Source: CBDEGK01 sp965237855
GTDB taxonomy: Bacteria; Pseudomonadota; Gammaproteobacteria; Pseudomonadales; Halieaceae
Direction of reading: 5' to 3'
Length of the DNA stretch: 64,000 nt
Assembly: GCA_965237855.1 (NCBI GenBank)
Contig: CBDEGK010000008.1
Coordinates: 558,001 to 622,000, forward strand
A program made the position numbers and the translations under genes. Below are positions 34,065 to 43,003 of this stretch, in pieces. The notes beneath the pieces were generated by a model that saw nothing but the letters and a program-made list of their open reading frames with translations, did not search any database and was not told where the DNA came from. Positions within the stretch are counted from its first letter, which is position 1; each line of letters begins with the position of its first letter.

Positions 34065-35537
34065 TCACTCAACTGTTTTAAACAAGGGTAGGGTGCCCAG
34101 GCGGTCTTTCATTTCCACCTCTTCTCCCTCTGCGGTTAGCAATGGTCGCGGTGGATCGAATTTCTGTGTCATCGGCGTAGCAATGAGTATCGTTACGAGG
34201 CATGCCACAAGACCGAGCATATCGCTGGCCAGGTCTGGCATGAACAGGGTTGCCAGCAACCACACCAGGAAACCCATTGCCATAGCCACCAGCGTACCGG
34301 TTCGATTGGCCGCTCGCCAATAGATGCCAACAATAAATGGAATAACCACGCTGACCAGCATGACCGAATTGGCATCGAGAATCAGGTTGAAGATAACTTG
34401 CACTTTTAGGGCAATGTAAATGGCGATGGAACCGAATGCGGGTATGGCAATGCGCGTGGCGATGAGTCGAAGCTGGTCTGACGCCTGTGGCTTGAACAAT
34501 GGCAGAACGTTGGTGCTGAAAACGCTTGCCGCGCCTAGCAGTGCGCTGTCAGCGGTGCTCATGATTGCTGCCAACAGTGCACCGACGAAGAGCGCGATAG
34601 CAATCGGATGCAAATGATTAAGAGCCAGCGTGGGAATGATAGTCTCGGAATTTTCCAGGCCCGGAAGGGAAACACTGCCGATGATGCCCAGCATCACCGG
34701 TATCATGCCCAGGGTCAGGTACCCGAAACCGGCGATGTAGAAGGAGTTCTGGGCTACCTGCTCGTTCTTCGCGGAAAAAGAGCGCTGCAGCAAGGCCTGC
34801 GAAGTGACATCCGCCAGCCCGAATATCAACCAGGCCCGGAGATAGTTAAGCCAGATCTCAGTCGAGTTTTCCAGGGGAATCATGCGGAAGGTATGTTCTG
34901 GCAATTGCGGCGCGATGGCACCCCAGCCACCCACGTCTACCAGCACGGTCACCAGCAATACCACCAGTCCAATGGCGATGACAATTATCTGTACGAAGTC
35001 GGTCATGGCCACTGCCCACATGCCGCCGGCGGCGGTATAGAGAAAAATGACGGCGGCACCGCCGCTGATTCCCCACACCAGGGGGACGCCGGTCAGGGTT
35101 TCGAAGACGGTGCCGAACGCCACCAGCATACCCGCCGTCCAGCCGATACCGGACGCGATAGAGGCGACCGCTGCGATGGTGGCGGCGGTAATACCAAAGC
35201 GGTTCTCAAAAAACTCGATAAAGGTGACCAGGCGCAGGCGACGGAATATGCGCGCAAAAAAGAAGCCGACGATGAACAGGGCCAGGGCACCGCCAAAGGG
35301 GTCGGCAATAATCCGCAAAAAGCCACCCTCGTAGGCGGCGCCAGCGGAACCCATCATGGCACTGCCCCCAAACCAGGTTGCGATCAAAGTTGCTGCGCAA
35401 AGCCAGACGGGCATGCGGCGTCCCGCAACCATGAAATTTTCCGCAGTATCTGATTGCTTTGCCGCGTAAATGCCGACGACTAACATGACCACCAGGTAAA
35501 CAACGACGCCGGTGAATATAATGGCTTGAGTGCTCAT
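34065..35537 (-). CDS. Sodium:solute symporter (SSS family)
   Basis: This 490-residue transporter has about 13 predicted membrane helices. SSS motifs include AENFMVAGRRMPVWLCAATL near the N-terminus, ATWFGGSAMMGSAGAAYEGG and AAIMSTADSALLGAASVF (SSS signature, near residue 330). An excellent ribosome site (AAGGAGGAG) precedes the ATG. It lies 46 bp upstream of, and co-oriented with, the end of the dimethylglycine dehydrogenase gene, so it may import a methylated amine or amino acid such as a betaine derivative or proline. The substrate is inferred from context only. Confidence 0.88.
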   Translation of the reverse strand: MSTQAIIFTGVVVYLVVMLVVGIYAAKQSDTAENFMVAGRRMPVWLCAATLIATWFGGSAMMGSAGAAYEGGFLRIIADPFGGALALFIVGFFFARIFRRLRLVTFIEFFENRFGITAATIAAVASIASGIGWTAGMLVAFGTVFETLTGVPLVWGISGGAAVIFLYTAAGGMWAVAMTDFVQIIVIAIGLVVLLVTVLVDVGGWGAIAPQLPEHTFRMIPLENSTEIWLNYLRAWLIFGLADVTSQALLQRSFSAKNEQVAQNSFYIAGFGYLTLGMIPVMLGIIGSVSLPGLENSETIIPTLALNHLHPIAIALFVGALLAAIMSTADSALLGAASVFSTNVLPLFKPQASDQLRLIATRIAIPAFGSIAIYIALKVQVIFNLILDANSVMLVSVVIPFIVGIYWRAANRTGTLVAMAMGFLVWLLATLFMPDLASDMLGLVACLVTILIATPMTQKFDPPRPLLTAEGEEVEMKDRLGTLPLFKTVE

Positions 35538-35583
35538 GACTCCTCCTTTGAGCTGTCTCGCCTATACCAGTAGGACATGGAAG

Positions 35584-38001
35584 TTATCCCCTGAGTTTTT
35601 CGTTGCTGGGGTCGTATAGCGCATTCATTTCAACATGACAGCAGCGCAGGCCTGCCGCGGTCAGTACTTTTAGCTCAACACCCTGCGCCACCAGCGCGGG
35701 TTTTATATAGGCGAAGGCCAGGCTCTTGCCCACGCGGTGACCGTAGGCTCCCCCCGTGGTCAGGCCGACCAGCTCATCACCCTGGTAGATGGCTTCATTG
35801 CCATAACACTCACAGGCAATGTCATCATCGAAGGCGAGATAGGCGAGTTGGATGTCGCCGCCATCGACCTGTCGTTGCCTAATACTCTCAACGCCAATGA
35901 ACTCCCGACTGGTATCGATAAAGCGCCCCATGCCGGCCTCCACACCGCTGATCTCCTCGGTAAATTCGCTGCCCCAGGCGCGGTACATTTTTTCCATGCG
36001 CATGGAGTTGAATGCATAGCCACCAAAATCGCAAAGGCCGAATTCTGCGCCCACGCGGAACAGGGATTGATAGATAGAAAGTAACTGGTATACGGGCATG
36101 TGCAGCTCGAAACCCAGCTCACCGGCATAGGACACGCGCAACACGCGCACCGCTGCGCTGTCGATGGTCAGCGTCTTACCGCTTAACCAGGGCAACGCTG
36201 TGGTGGATAAGTCGTCGCTTGTCAGTTGCTGCAGAATTGCCCGCGCCTTGGGTCCAGTGAGTAACAAGCCACCAAAGTCATCACTACGGTTTGTGATCTC
36301 AACGTCGAATCCCTCGGCATGCAGTTGCATCCAGTGCAGATCGCGATATTCCGAGGCGAGCGGGCCGATCAGGTAGTACAAGTTCTCGCTGATACGGGTA
36401 ATGGACTGCTCGGTCATGATGCCACCACCGGGGCCATGAAACAGCGTCAATGCCATGCGACCATCTCGACTCGGCAACTTGTTGCTGGACAGGTGATCCA
36501 GGAAGGCGGCGGCGTCCGTTCCGCCGACTTCGAATTTTGCCGAACCGGAAATATCCACAACACCCGCGCCGTCACGCACCGCCAGGCACTCTTGTGCAAC
36601 TACCGCATGGGCCTCACTGTGCAGCCAGGTGGAAGTCTCGCCGCGCACGGTATCGGTCTTGAACCAAAGAGGTTTCTCATAGCCCTGGACCACACCGTGC
36701 ACCGCGCCCTTGTCGGCCAACAGGGCATAGAGCGGACTCGTGCGGCGAACTCTGCCATGGGGCCGGTTTTCGTTGGCACCCACCTCGGTGTACATCACTT
36801 CATAGGACTCGATAGCCTTGGTTATGCAGTAGTTTCGATCTGCCCAGTCACCAAAGCGTCGGCTATCCAGGGGCGCCATATTGAGCTCCGTCTGGCCATG
36901 CACCATCCACTGCGCCATGAATTTTCCCAGGCCGCCCTGGGCGATGCCGATGCTGGATCCACACAGGTTCCAAAAGTTGCGCAGGCCGGCCTGCGGACCC
37001 ATCAGCACGTTGTCGTCGGGGGTGTGCGTGATCGGACCGTTGATCACGGTTTTTATTCCCACCTCACCGAACAAGGGCATACGCTCTATGCAACGATCCA
37101 GAAAAGGCATGAGCCGCTCGAGATCTGCCGGGAACAGTTCGCGATCAAAGCTCCAGTCCATCCCCGACAAGGCCCAGGGCTTGGCGCCCCAGGATTCATA
37201 GGGTCCAATCAACAGCCCCTTGCCTTCCTGGCGCAAATACGAGGCGCAGTATGAGTCGCGGCAAACCGGTAATTCGAAACCCAAAGACTCCAGTGAAGGA
37301 TGGCTCTCAGTAACCAGGTATTGGTGTTCCAGGTTAACAATGGGTAGCGTCACACCAACCATGGCGCCAATTTCCGGTGCAAAACAACCACCGGCATTGA
37401 CCACATGCTCTGCCGTCACCGTACCTTCTTCGGTCACCACTTCCCACTCCCCATTGGGCTGAGGGTTTATCTCGAGCACGCGATTAAAGCGGCTGACAGT
37501 GGCCCCGCTGGCGCGGGCCAGTTGTGACAGCGGCAGTGCGACAGAAGAGGGATCGACGTGACCGTCATTGGGCGTACTGACGATGATCCTGGCATTGTCG
37601 AAATTCATGAAGGGGTGGAGTTCGCGGGCCTGCTCTTTGCTAACGATATTGAATTCACAGGGCACGTTTCTGGCTCGGCTGGCCAGGTGCTGAAACCATT
37701 CCTCCTCGAGCTTGCTATAGCCGATACGCAGGCTGCCTGTTTTGTGAAAAACCGAGGGCTCACCGGTCTCTGCGGGAAGAATCTCATCGTAGAGTTTGAT
37801 GGAGTAATTGTGGATCTTGGCCACGGTCATATTGCCGATGAAATTGGAGCAAAGGCCAGCGGCATGCCAGGTGGAGCCGCTGGTCAATTCCCCTTTCTCC
37901 AGCAACAACAGATCTGTCCAGCCCTCCCGGGTGAGGTGATAGAGCAGGCTGATGCCCAGGGAGCCGCCACCAATGATGACGACACGTGCGTGAGATTTCA
38001 T
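35584..38001 (-). CDS. Dimethylglycine dehydrogenase-type flavoprotein (complete)
   Basis: This complete 805-residue enzyme has an N-terminal FAD Rossmann fold (VVIIGGGSLGISLLYHLTR near residue 7, then TSGSTWHAAGL, the covalent-FAD-type His context). An FAO_M linker covers ~380-430, and GcvT and GCV_T_C domains follow to the C-terminus (GELGFELHMPV). It should demethylate dimethylglycine or a similar N-methyl amine, passing the C1 unit to THF. It resembles the truncated protein at position 1 but is clearly a different paralogue. It leads into the symporter gene and faces a class V PLP enzyme across a 170-bp divergent promoter. Confidence 0.9.
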   Translation of the reverse strand: MKSHARVVIIGGGSLGISLLYHLTREGWTDLLLLEKGELTSGSTWHAAGLCSNFIGNMTVAKIHNYSIKLYDEILPAETGEPSVFHKTGSLRIGYSKLEEEWFQHLASRARNVPCEFNIVSKEQARELHPFMNFDNARIIVSTPNDGHVDPSSVALPLSQLARASGATVSRFNRVLEINPQPNGEWEVVTEEGTVTAEHVVNAGGCFAPEIGAMVGVTLPIVNLEHQYLVTESHPSLESLGFELPVCRDSYCASYLRQEGKGLLIGPYESWGAKPWALSGMDWSFDRELFPADLERLMPFLDRCIERMPLFGEVGIKTVINGPITHTPDDNVLMGPQAGLRNFWNLCGSSIGIAQGGLGKFMAQWMVHGQTELNMAPLDSRRFGDWADRNYCITKAIESYEVMYTEVGANENRPHGRVRRTSPLYALLADKGAVHGVVQGYEKPLWFKTDTVRGETSTWLHSEAHAVVAQECLAVRDGAGVVDISGSAKFEVGGTDAAAFLDHLSSNKLPSRDGRMALTLFHGPGGGIMTEQSITRISENLYYLIGPLASEYRDLHWMQLHAEGFDVEITNRSDDFGGLLLTGPKARAILQQLTSDDLSTTALPWLSGKTLTIDSAAVRVLRVSYAGELGFELHMPVYQLLSIYQSLFRVGAEFGLCDFGGYAFNSMRMEKMYRAWGSEFTEEISGVEAGMGRFIDTSREFIGVESIRQRQVDGGDIQLAYLAFDDDIACECYGNEAIYQGDELVGLTTGGAYGHRVGKSLAFAYIKPALVAQGVELKVLTAAGLRCCHVEMNALYDPSNEKLRG

Positions 38002-38171
38002 ATTGACCTTATTATTGCTTCAGCAGGGACAAGTATAGGCAATATCTGCCAGATAACGATAAGCGTTTTTAACGCCAATACCCGTTCATCGAACAGATTT
38101 ACAGGCGTTCGGATGCCCCGGTTTCCTGCTACTATTCCCGGCAAGTAATTTGCCAGCAGAAACCATACCCT

Positions 38172-39401
38172 ATGCAGCTAGATTCAGAGTTTGTTAGAGC
38201 CCAGTTTCCCGCCTTCCGTGAGCCTTCCCTGTCCGGCTGGTCTTTTTTTGAAAACGCGGGCGGGTCGTATACCTGTCAACAAGTCATTGATCGATTGCTG
38301 GCCTTTTACACCAAAACAAAGGTGCAGCCCTACTACCCATTCCCCGCCTCGACTGAGGGCGGTAAACGAATGGATGAATCCTATAGCCGCCTGGCAGCCT
38401 ATTTGAACGTGGGTGAAGACGAGCTCAACTTCGGTCCTTCGACATCACAGAACATCTATGTGTTGGCCCAGGCGCTGCGCCCCACGTGGCAGGAGGGCGA
38501 CGAGATTATTGTTTCCTGCCAGGACCATGAGGCCAACGCCGGTGCCTGGCGACGCCTGGAAGCCGGAGGCATTGTCATCGTGGATTGGCATATCGATGAA
38601 CTGACCGGGCAATTGGACGTGGCCCAGCTGGATGATTTGCTCTCGCCACGCACCAAAATGATCGCTTTCCCGCACGCATCCAACGTCATCGCGCACATTA
38701 ACCCGGTGCGGGAAATCGCCGACAAAGCACACAGTGTCGGCGCCATTGCAGTGGTCGACGGGGTTTCCTACGCCCCCCATGGACTGCCCGACATCGATGA
38801 GCTGGGCGCGGACATCTATCTGTTTTCATTGTACAAAACCTGGGGCCCACACCTGGGCGCCATGTTTGTGAAACGTGAGCTGATGAAGAAGATGTCTAAC
38901 CAGTCTCATTATTTCAACAAGGATAATGTACGCTGTTTGCTAACACCTGCGGGCCCCGATCACGCGCAAATTGCTGCTGCATCAGGCATTGCCGACTATA
39001 TGGATGTTATCTATGCGCATCATTTTGACGAGGAAGTAGAGGCTGCAGTCAAAGGAAGAAGGCTGCATCAACTATTTTCAGACTACGAAAAATCACTGCT
39101 GACACCGCTGCTGGACTTTCTCAAGTCACGCGACGATATCCGCATAATCGGCCCCGATGATCCCAATATCAGGGCATCCACCGTCACCATATTGCCGCTA
39201 AAGAAAAGCGTCTCTGCAGTAGCTGCCATGCTGGAAAAGGAGCAACTGATGGTTGGAACTGGAGACTTCTATGGTGTTAGGCCGCTCACTGAAATGGACA
39301 TTGAGCTGGACCCGGGGCTAATCAGAATGTCGTTTGTTCACTATACGACGATGGATGAGATTGAACATTTGATCGAAGGCTTAAAGCTTGCGCTTGCCTA
39401 G
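38172..39401 (+). CDS. Class V aminotransferase / cysteine desulfurase-like PLP enzyme
   Basis: This 409-residue PLP enzyme of the NifS/CsdA-like class V fold has FFENAGGSYTCQQVI near residue 25, QDHEANAGAWRRL near residue 118, VVDGVSYAPHG and the PLP Lys in YLFSLYKTWGPHLGAMF near residue 225. The mobile catalytic Cys loop of true cysteine desulfurases is not evident, so it may be a lyase, epimerase or aminotransferase of the 'cysteine desulfurase-like' group. It is divergent from the DMGDH gene and convergent with the APC permease (16-bp gap). Confidence 0.82.
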   Translation: MQLDSEFVRAQFPAFREPSLSGWSFFENAGGSYTCQQVIDRLLAFYTKTKVQPYYPFPASTEGGKRMDESYSRLAAYLNVGEDELNFGPSTSQNIYVLAQALRPTWQEGDEIIVSCQDHEANAGAWRRLEAGGIVIVDWHIDELTGQLDVAQLDDLLSPRTKMIAFPHASNVIAHINPVREIADKAHSVGAIAVVDGVSYAPHGLPDIDELGADIYLFSLYKTWGPHLGAMFVKRELMKKMSNQSHYFNKDNVRCLLTPAGPDHAQIAAASGIADYMDVIYAHHFDEEVEAAVKGRRLHQLFSDYEKSLLTPLLDFLKSRDDIRIIGPDDPNIRASTVTILPLKKSVSAVAAMLEKEQLMVGTGDFYGVRPLTEMDIELDPGLIRMSFVHYTTMDEIEHLIEGLKLALA

Positions 39402-39417
39402 TTAATGGTTTCTGGCG

Positions 39418-40719
39418 CTAAGACTCCAGGGCCTCGGAACTGACCCCGGTAGCGCCGTACCGCCAACGCATGAACAAATAGATAACAGCGCCAACCACCA
39501 GGGCGCCGGCGCCCATGATCAGCTTCTCGGGTGCGCTGTTGAACATCAGCCAGACACAGACGCCAATGCCAAGCAGTGGGATGACCGGTCCGAAGGGCAC
39601 ACGAAACCCGGTGTACTGGTCGGCCATGGTTTTGCGCAACACCAGCACTGCCAGACACAGCGGCGCATAGATGACCAGGCGGGCGAGTACATTGACGACT
39701 ATGATTTGCACGTAGCTACCGGACAGGGCGAGGGGCAAGGCCAGCCCGGCGGTAACTAAAATAGCCGAAGTCGGGGTACCAAAACGCCCGGTCTTCGCCA
39801 GAAAAGGCGGCAGTAAGCGATCTTCTGCGAGTGCCACTCCCATCCTGGGTGCGATGAACGAAATCGAGACGTTAATAGCGAAAATAGAAACAATCGTGCC
39901 AATTATCAGCATCTGGTAGCCCCACTCTCCGGCAAATGCCCCAGCCGCATCGGCCAATGGTGCCTGGGATGCGGCCAGGCCGTCGGCGCCAAGCAAGCCG
40001 GTTACCACCACCTGGAGCGACAGGTAGATAACCGCCACGATGATCATCACCAGGACAATGGCGCGCGGAATGTTCTTCTTGGGATCCTCGATATCCGAGG
40101 CCGCCAGGGCAATCCCCGCGAAACCGGTAAACGCATAAAACATCACCAGCACCGCGGTGGCGAAGTTGCCGTCTTCCAGGTTTGGCGCAGTGGGTATCGC
40201 TCGCGTGGGTTCGATAAAGAACACGCCAACCAGAATCAGGAAGCAGATGGGTATCAGCTTGGCAATCGTCGACACATTGTTGAGGTACTTGGTCAGGTCG
40301 ACGCCGCGGATATTAACCAGCACCAGCAATAAAAATGATGTGAAAATCACCGCCTGCACAGCAAGCGGTCCGCTGAGGATGGGGATGGCAGCGCCGAGCA
40401 CCTGTGCGAACGCCGCCGTTAACGCCGCCCAGGATGTGATAACAATCGTCCACTGCATGATGCCGACTTCAAAACCGACAAACTCTCCGAAGGCAGCCCT
40501 GGCGTACAAATAGGGGCCGCCGTTGCGACTGAACAGACTGCCCATTTCGGCAAAGCACAGCGCCAGGATGATTACGAGCACCGTACAAAAGAGAATGACC
40601 CATAAACTGGCATTACCTACGAGCCCGGCAACCGCATTGGGTAACAGGAAAATGCCTGAACCAATAATGCCATTAATGCCCAGCAGAACCAGGCTGAAGA
40701 ATCCGAATTTGTCTTTCAT
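39418..40719 (-). CDS. APC-family amino acid permease
   Basis: This 433-residue membrane protein has about 12 helices. It starts KFGFFSLVLLGINGIIGSGI, the APC superfamily helix-1 signature with the unwound GIIGSG substrate site. FYAFTGFAGIALAASDIEDP and the helix-8 region are also recognisable. It is likely an amino acid or polyamine transporter, either antiporter or proton symporter. The substrate cannot be fixed. Its promoter must lie in the stretch holding the decayed GDPD fragment. Confidence 0.88.
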   Translation of the reverse strand: MKDKFGFFSLVLLGINGIIGSGIFLLPNAVAGLVGNASLWVILFCTVLVIILALCFAEMGSLFSRNGGPYLYARAAFGEFVGFEVGIMQWTIVITSWAALTAAFAQVLGAAIPILSGPLAVQAVIFTSFLLLVLVNIRGVDLTKYLNNVSTIAKLIPICFLILVGVFFIEPTRAIPTAPNLEDGNFATAVLVMFYAFTGFAGIALAASDIEDPKKNIPRAIVLVMIIVAVIYLSLQVVVTGLLGADGLAASQAPLADAAGAFAGEWGYQMLIIGTIVSIFAINVSISFIAPRMGVALAEDRLLPPFLAKTGRFGTPTSAILVTAGLALPLALSGSYVQIIVVNVLARLVIYAPLCLAVLVLRKTMADQYTGFRVPFGPVIPLLGIGVCVWLMFNSAPEKLIMGAGALVVGAVIYLFMRWRYGATGVSSEALES

Positions 40720-40784
40720 GTGCCAAGGATAGTACCCATAAAAGGTGTGTCAGGAAAATACCCCTCGCCCACGATCGTGGACGG

Positions 40785-40890
40785 GGAATGTTGGCCACAT
40801 TTGCGATGGAAATATTGTCGCGCTCGCCCCCATGGGAGACGATTTTGCCGTTGCGTAGGGCGTTCCGGTTTGGCGCCACTCTTACATCTC
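40785..40890 (-). pseudogene. Decayed duplicate of the GDPD gene 5' end
   Basis: This short stretch aligns on the same strand with the start of the GDPD gene (32640-32800) and its upstream spacer. One block of ~70 bp matches at roughly 85% (ALRNGKIVSHGGERDNIS here against ALRNCKIVSHRGEHDNIS there). A second block covers the start codon and spacer. About 58 bp present in the intact copy are missing between the blocks, one base is lost after the ATG, and nothing homologous follows. It is non-coding now. The spacer-like block also contains the stop codon of the Clp1/tRNase Z-like gene. Confidence 0.75.
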
Positions 40891-40893
40891 GCG

Positions 40894-42861
40894 TTACCCC
40901 CCGACTTTATGTCGTACGGATGCTGGCACGACCGTTCGCTCACACACGCGAGCAATTTCGCGATAGACCTCGGGCGCCCGTTTGATGTATCGCTTGGAGA
41001 AATGGAAGGGCAGCAGCTGAGTCACATCTGCGGCATTGGCTATTTCCGCGCAGGCCTGTGTGGTCAGGTGCTGAGTACGGCGGGCCTGGTCACGATGTTC
41101 AAGCATAAAAGAAGCTTCGCAGTACAGGCTGTGGGCGCCCTGTGCCAACTCAGTCAAACGTCGGCGATTGTCCTCGGTATCGGCGAAATCCGTTGCGTAC
41201 ACGAGTTTTTCACCAGGGCTCACCAGCAGCAATTCATCCTTGAGCTGCGCTACCTCGCGGCAGCTGCCATCGGGAAGCTCAATCGAGAGCTCCAGTTCGC
41301 CACTTAGCAAACCTTGCTTAAGTTCCTGTAACCAGCGTCCCGATTTCAAACCCAGGGTTTGCAGGCGATCGCGCCGCACCCTGACCTGTAGTGTGGGTTC
41401 ATAGGCGTAAGCCAGTACCGGGGTGCGATGGTCCAATACTGTAGCGCGCACAGAGAAGCCGGGTTCCCGCCACAACAAGCCGTCGGCCAGTGGCAGATCC
41501 TCCAAGCGCTCAGCCTCGACCGTGCCGGCAATCACCCGGTAGTACTGCAGGTGATCCCCATGCCATTCCCTCACATCGAAACGCGGCGCGCGGTCTCCCA
41601 CGCGGTCCCAGAGGATGCCATTGACCATGCCGGCAATCTGCCGGGCGAGGTCGGGTGGGCCGTAACAGCGGCAGGGTGGAAAGTCACCAATACGTGAGCG
41701 CAGGAACCAGAGAAAACCACCGATGTGATCGGCGTGGGCATGGCTGAAGAAAATATCCGTGACCTGGTGAGCGACCCGCGCCGCCATCCGGCCCGGGTCG
41801 CCGAGATCAAACAGTAAGCTGCGTCGCCGATGGTGCAATTGCAGTTTGAGCAGGGGGTCTCCAAACACGCCGTTGACCAGGCAAGCGGTGGCGGAGCCAA
41901 TCCGGGCTATGGGAACCGGACCACAGCTGGCGTGCTTGCTGAGGGTGCTGTCCTCGTCAAGGAATCCCGCGGCAGCCGGCTGCGGGGGTTTTTCTACCGG
42001 TTTACGGTACGGCTTGGCAGATTGTAGCTGGCCATCAATACACAGTGCATCCCGGATCAGCACCTGGTTTACCGAGCCGGGTGCCGTCGCCAACACTAGC
42101 TGCAGTTGATTGTCCTGCAGGGACACCACTTCGCCCATGGTCTTGAGTTCGCCGCTATTCAAAAGCGCAATCTGGCGACCCTTCCAGGCGGCGCCGACTG
42201 TCGGTGGGGGCGGGGTACCCAGGATCTGCAGGTCGGGCAGGTGCAGGCAAAATGTTATTGCATCAGCCAGGTACTGGCGCCACATTTGGCTGCGCTGCTC
42301 TCGTCGCTGCCGCTTGTTGAAGCTATCTTGCTCCTCGCACGCCAGCCCTATGATCTCTGCGCCGCTGGCTTGTAGTTCATGCTGCAGCAGGCGGCTGGTC
42401 TGGTCGTGATGTAACAACAATACGCTATCGATACCGGCGCATCGCACCAGTTCCGCCAACAACTCTGCACCGGCGACGCCTGTAGCCAGGCCCGGTGCCT
42501 GCAAGATAAGCCCGCGGCTGCGATTGCGCTCGAGTAGTTTGTTGAGTGCTGTGATCAACGGCAGGCGAAAACGGGATGAATCCAGGCTGCAGAGTGCTTC
42601 GCAGTCCTGTTGCTGCCAGCCGTCGCTGTGCCAGACCCCCAAATTGAGTGCACCGGGTACGCCGAATGGTGGCAGGGAGGGATCAGCACTGATACAGGTA
42701 TAGTCAACACCGATCTCAGCAAGGTTTTCGACCAGTGCGGTCAGTGGTGTGCACCTGTCACTACCGGGCGCACCGGCTACCAAGAGACGCCTATCGGCGC
42801 CCTGCAGTTCCTGGCACAGTTCGAAACAGGAAGCGACAGTATTCACTGCGGCAGCCTCCAT
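40894..42861 (-). CDS. Fusion of degenerate Clp1/GRC3-like P-loop domain with tRNase Z-like metallo-beta-lactamase
   Basis: This is a 655-residue two-domain protein. Residues ~1-290 resemble the Clp1/GRC3 polynucleotide 5'-kinase family: ISADPSLPPFGVPGALNLG near residue 57 (Walker B/DxDPGQ-like), LILQAPGLATGVAGAELLAE, a basic NKRQRREQRSQMWRQYL segment, and WKGRQIALLNSGELKTMGEV. The Walker A position reads GAPGSDRCT, so the Gly, Lys and first Ser/Thr are lost and kinase activity is doubtful. Residues ~300-655 are tRNase Z-like, with HAHADH at 374-379, LDHRTPVLAYAYEP, YATDFADTED, HLTTQA and LLPFHFSKRY. It suggests RNA 3'-end processing with an RNA-binding partner domain. I do not know of a characterised bacterial example. 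Confidence 0.8.
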   Translation of the reverse strand: MEAAAVNTVASCFELCQELQGADRRLLVAGAPGSDRCTPLTALVENLAEIGVDYTCISADPSLPPFGVPGALNLGVWHSDGWQQQDCEALCSLDSSRFRLPLITALNKLLERNRSRGLILQAPGLATGVAGAELLAELVRCAGIDSVLLLHHDQTSRLLQHELQASGAEIIGLACEEQDSFNKRQRREQRSQMWRQYLADAITFCLHLPDLQILGTPPPPTVGAAWKGRQIALLNSGELKTMGEVVSLQDNQLQLVLATAPGSVNQVLIRDALCIDGQLQSAKPYRKPVEKPPQPAAAGFLDEDSTLSKHASCGPVPIARIGSATACLVNGVFGDPLLKLQLHHRRRSLLFDLGDPGRMAARVAHQVTDIFFSHAHADHIGGFLWFLRSRIGDFPPCRCYGPPDLARQIAGMVNGILWDRVGDRAPRFDVREWHGDHLQYYRVIAGTVEAERLEDLPLADGLLWREPGFSVRATVLDHRTPVLAYAYEPTLQVRVRRDRLQTLGLKSGRWLQELKQGLLSGELELSIELPDGSCREVAQLKDELLLVSPGEKLVYATDFADTEDNRRRLTELAQGAHSLYCEASFMLEHRDQARRTQHLTTQACAEIANAADVTQLLPFHFSKRYIKRAPEVYREIARVCERTVVPASVRHKVGG

Positions 42862-43003
42862 GGTAGTGGTGGCCTTTTCAGCCGGGGTTGGACGCTTAGT
42901 TTGAACCTGCGGCGGGCATCAGTCCATAACCAGCGCTTTGGTGCCGGCACCCGCCAGCACTTGAGATCCACCAGTGCCCTGGCTTGCTATCTGCAAGGGT
43001 TTA

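Noticed and set aside
36319..37254. Long + strand frame (311 codons) opposite the dimethylglycine dehydrogenase
   Set aside because: It is a shadow frame within a conserved gene on the other strand, without any family motif.
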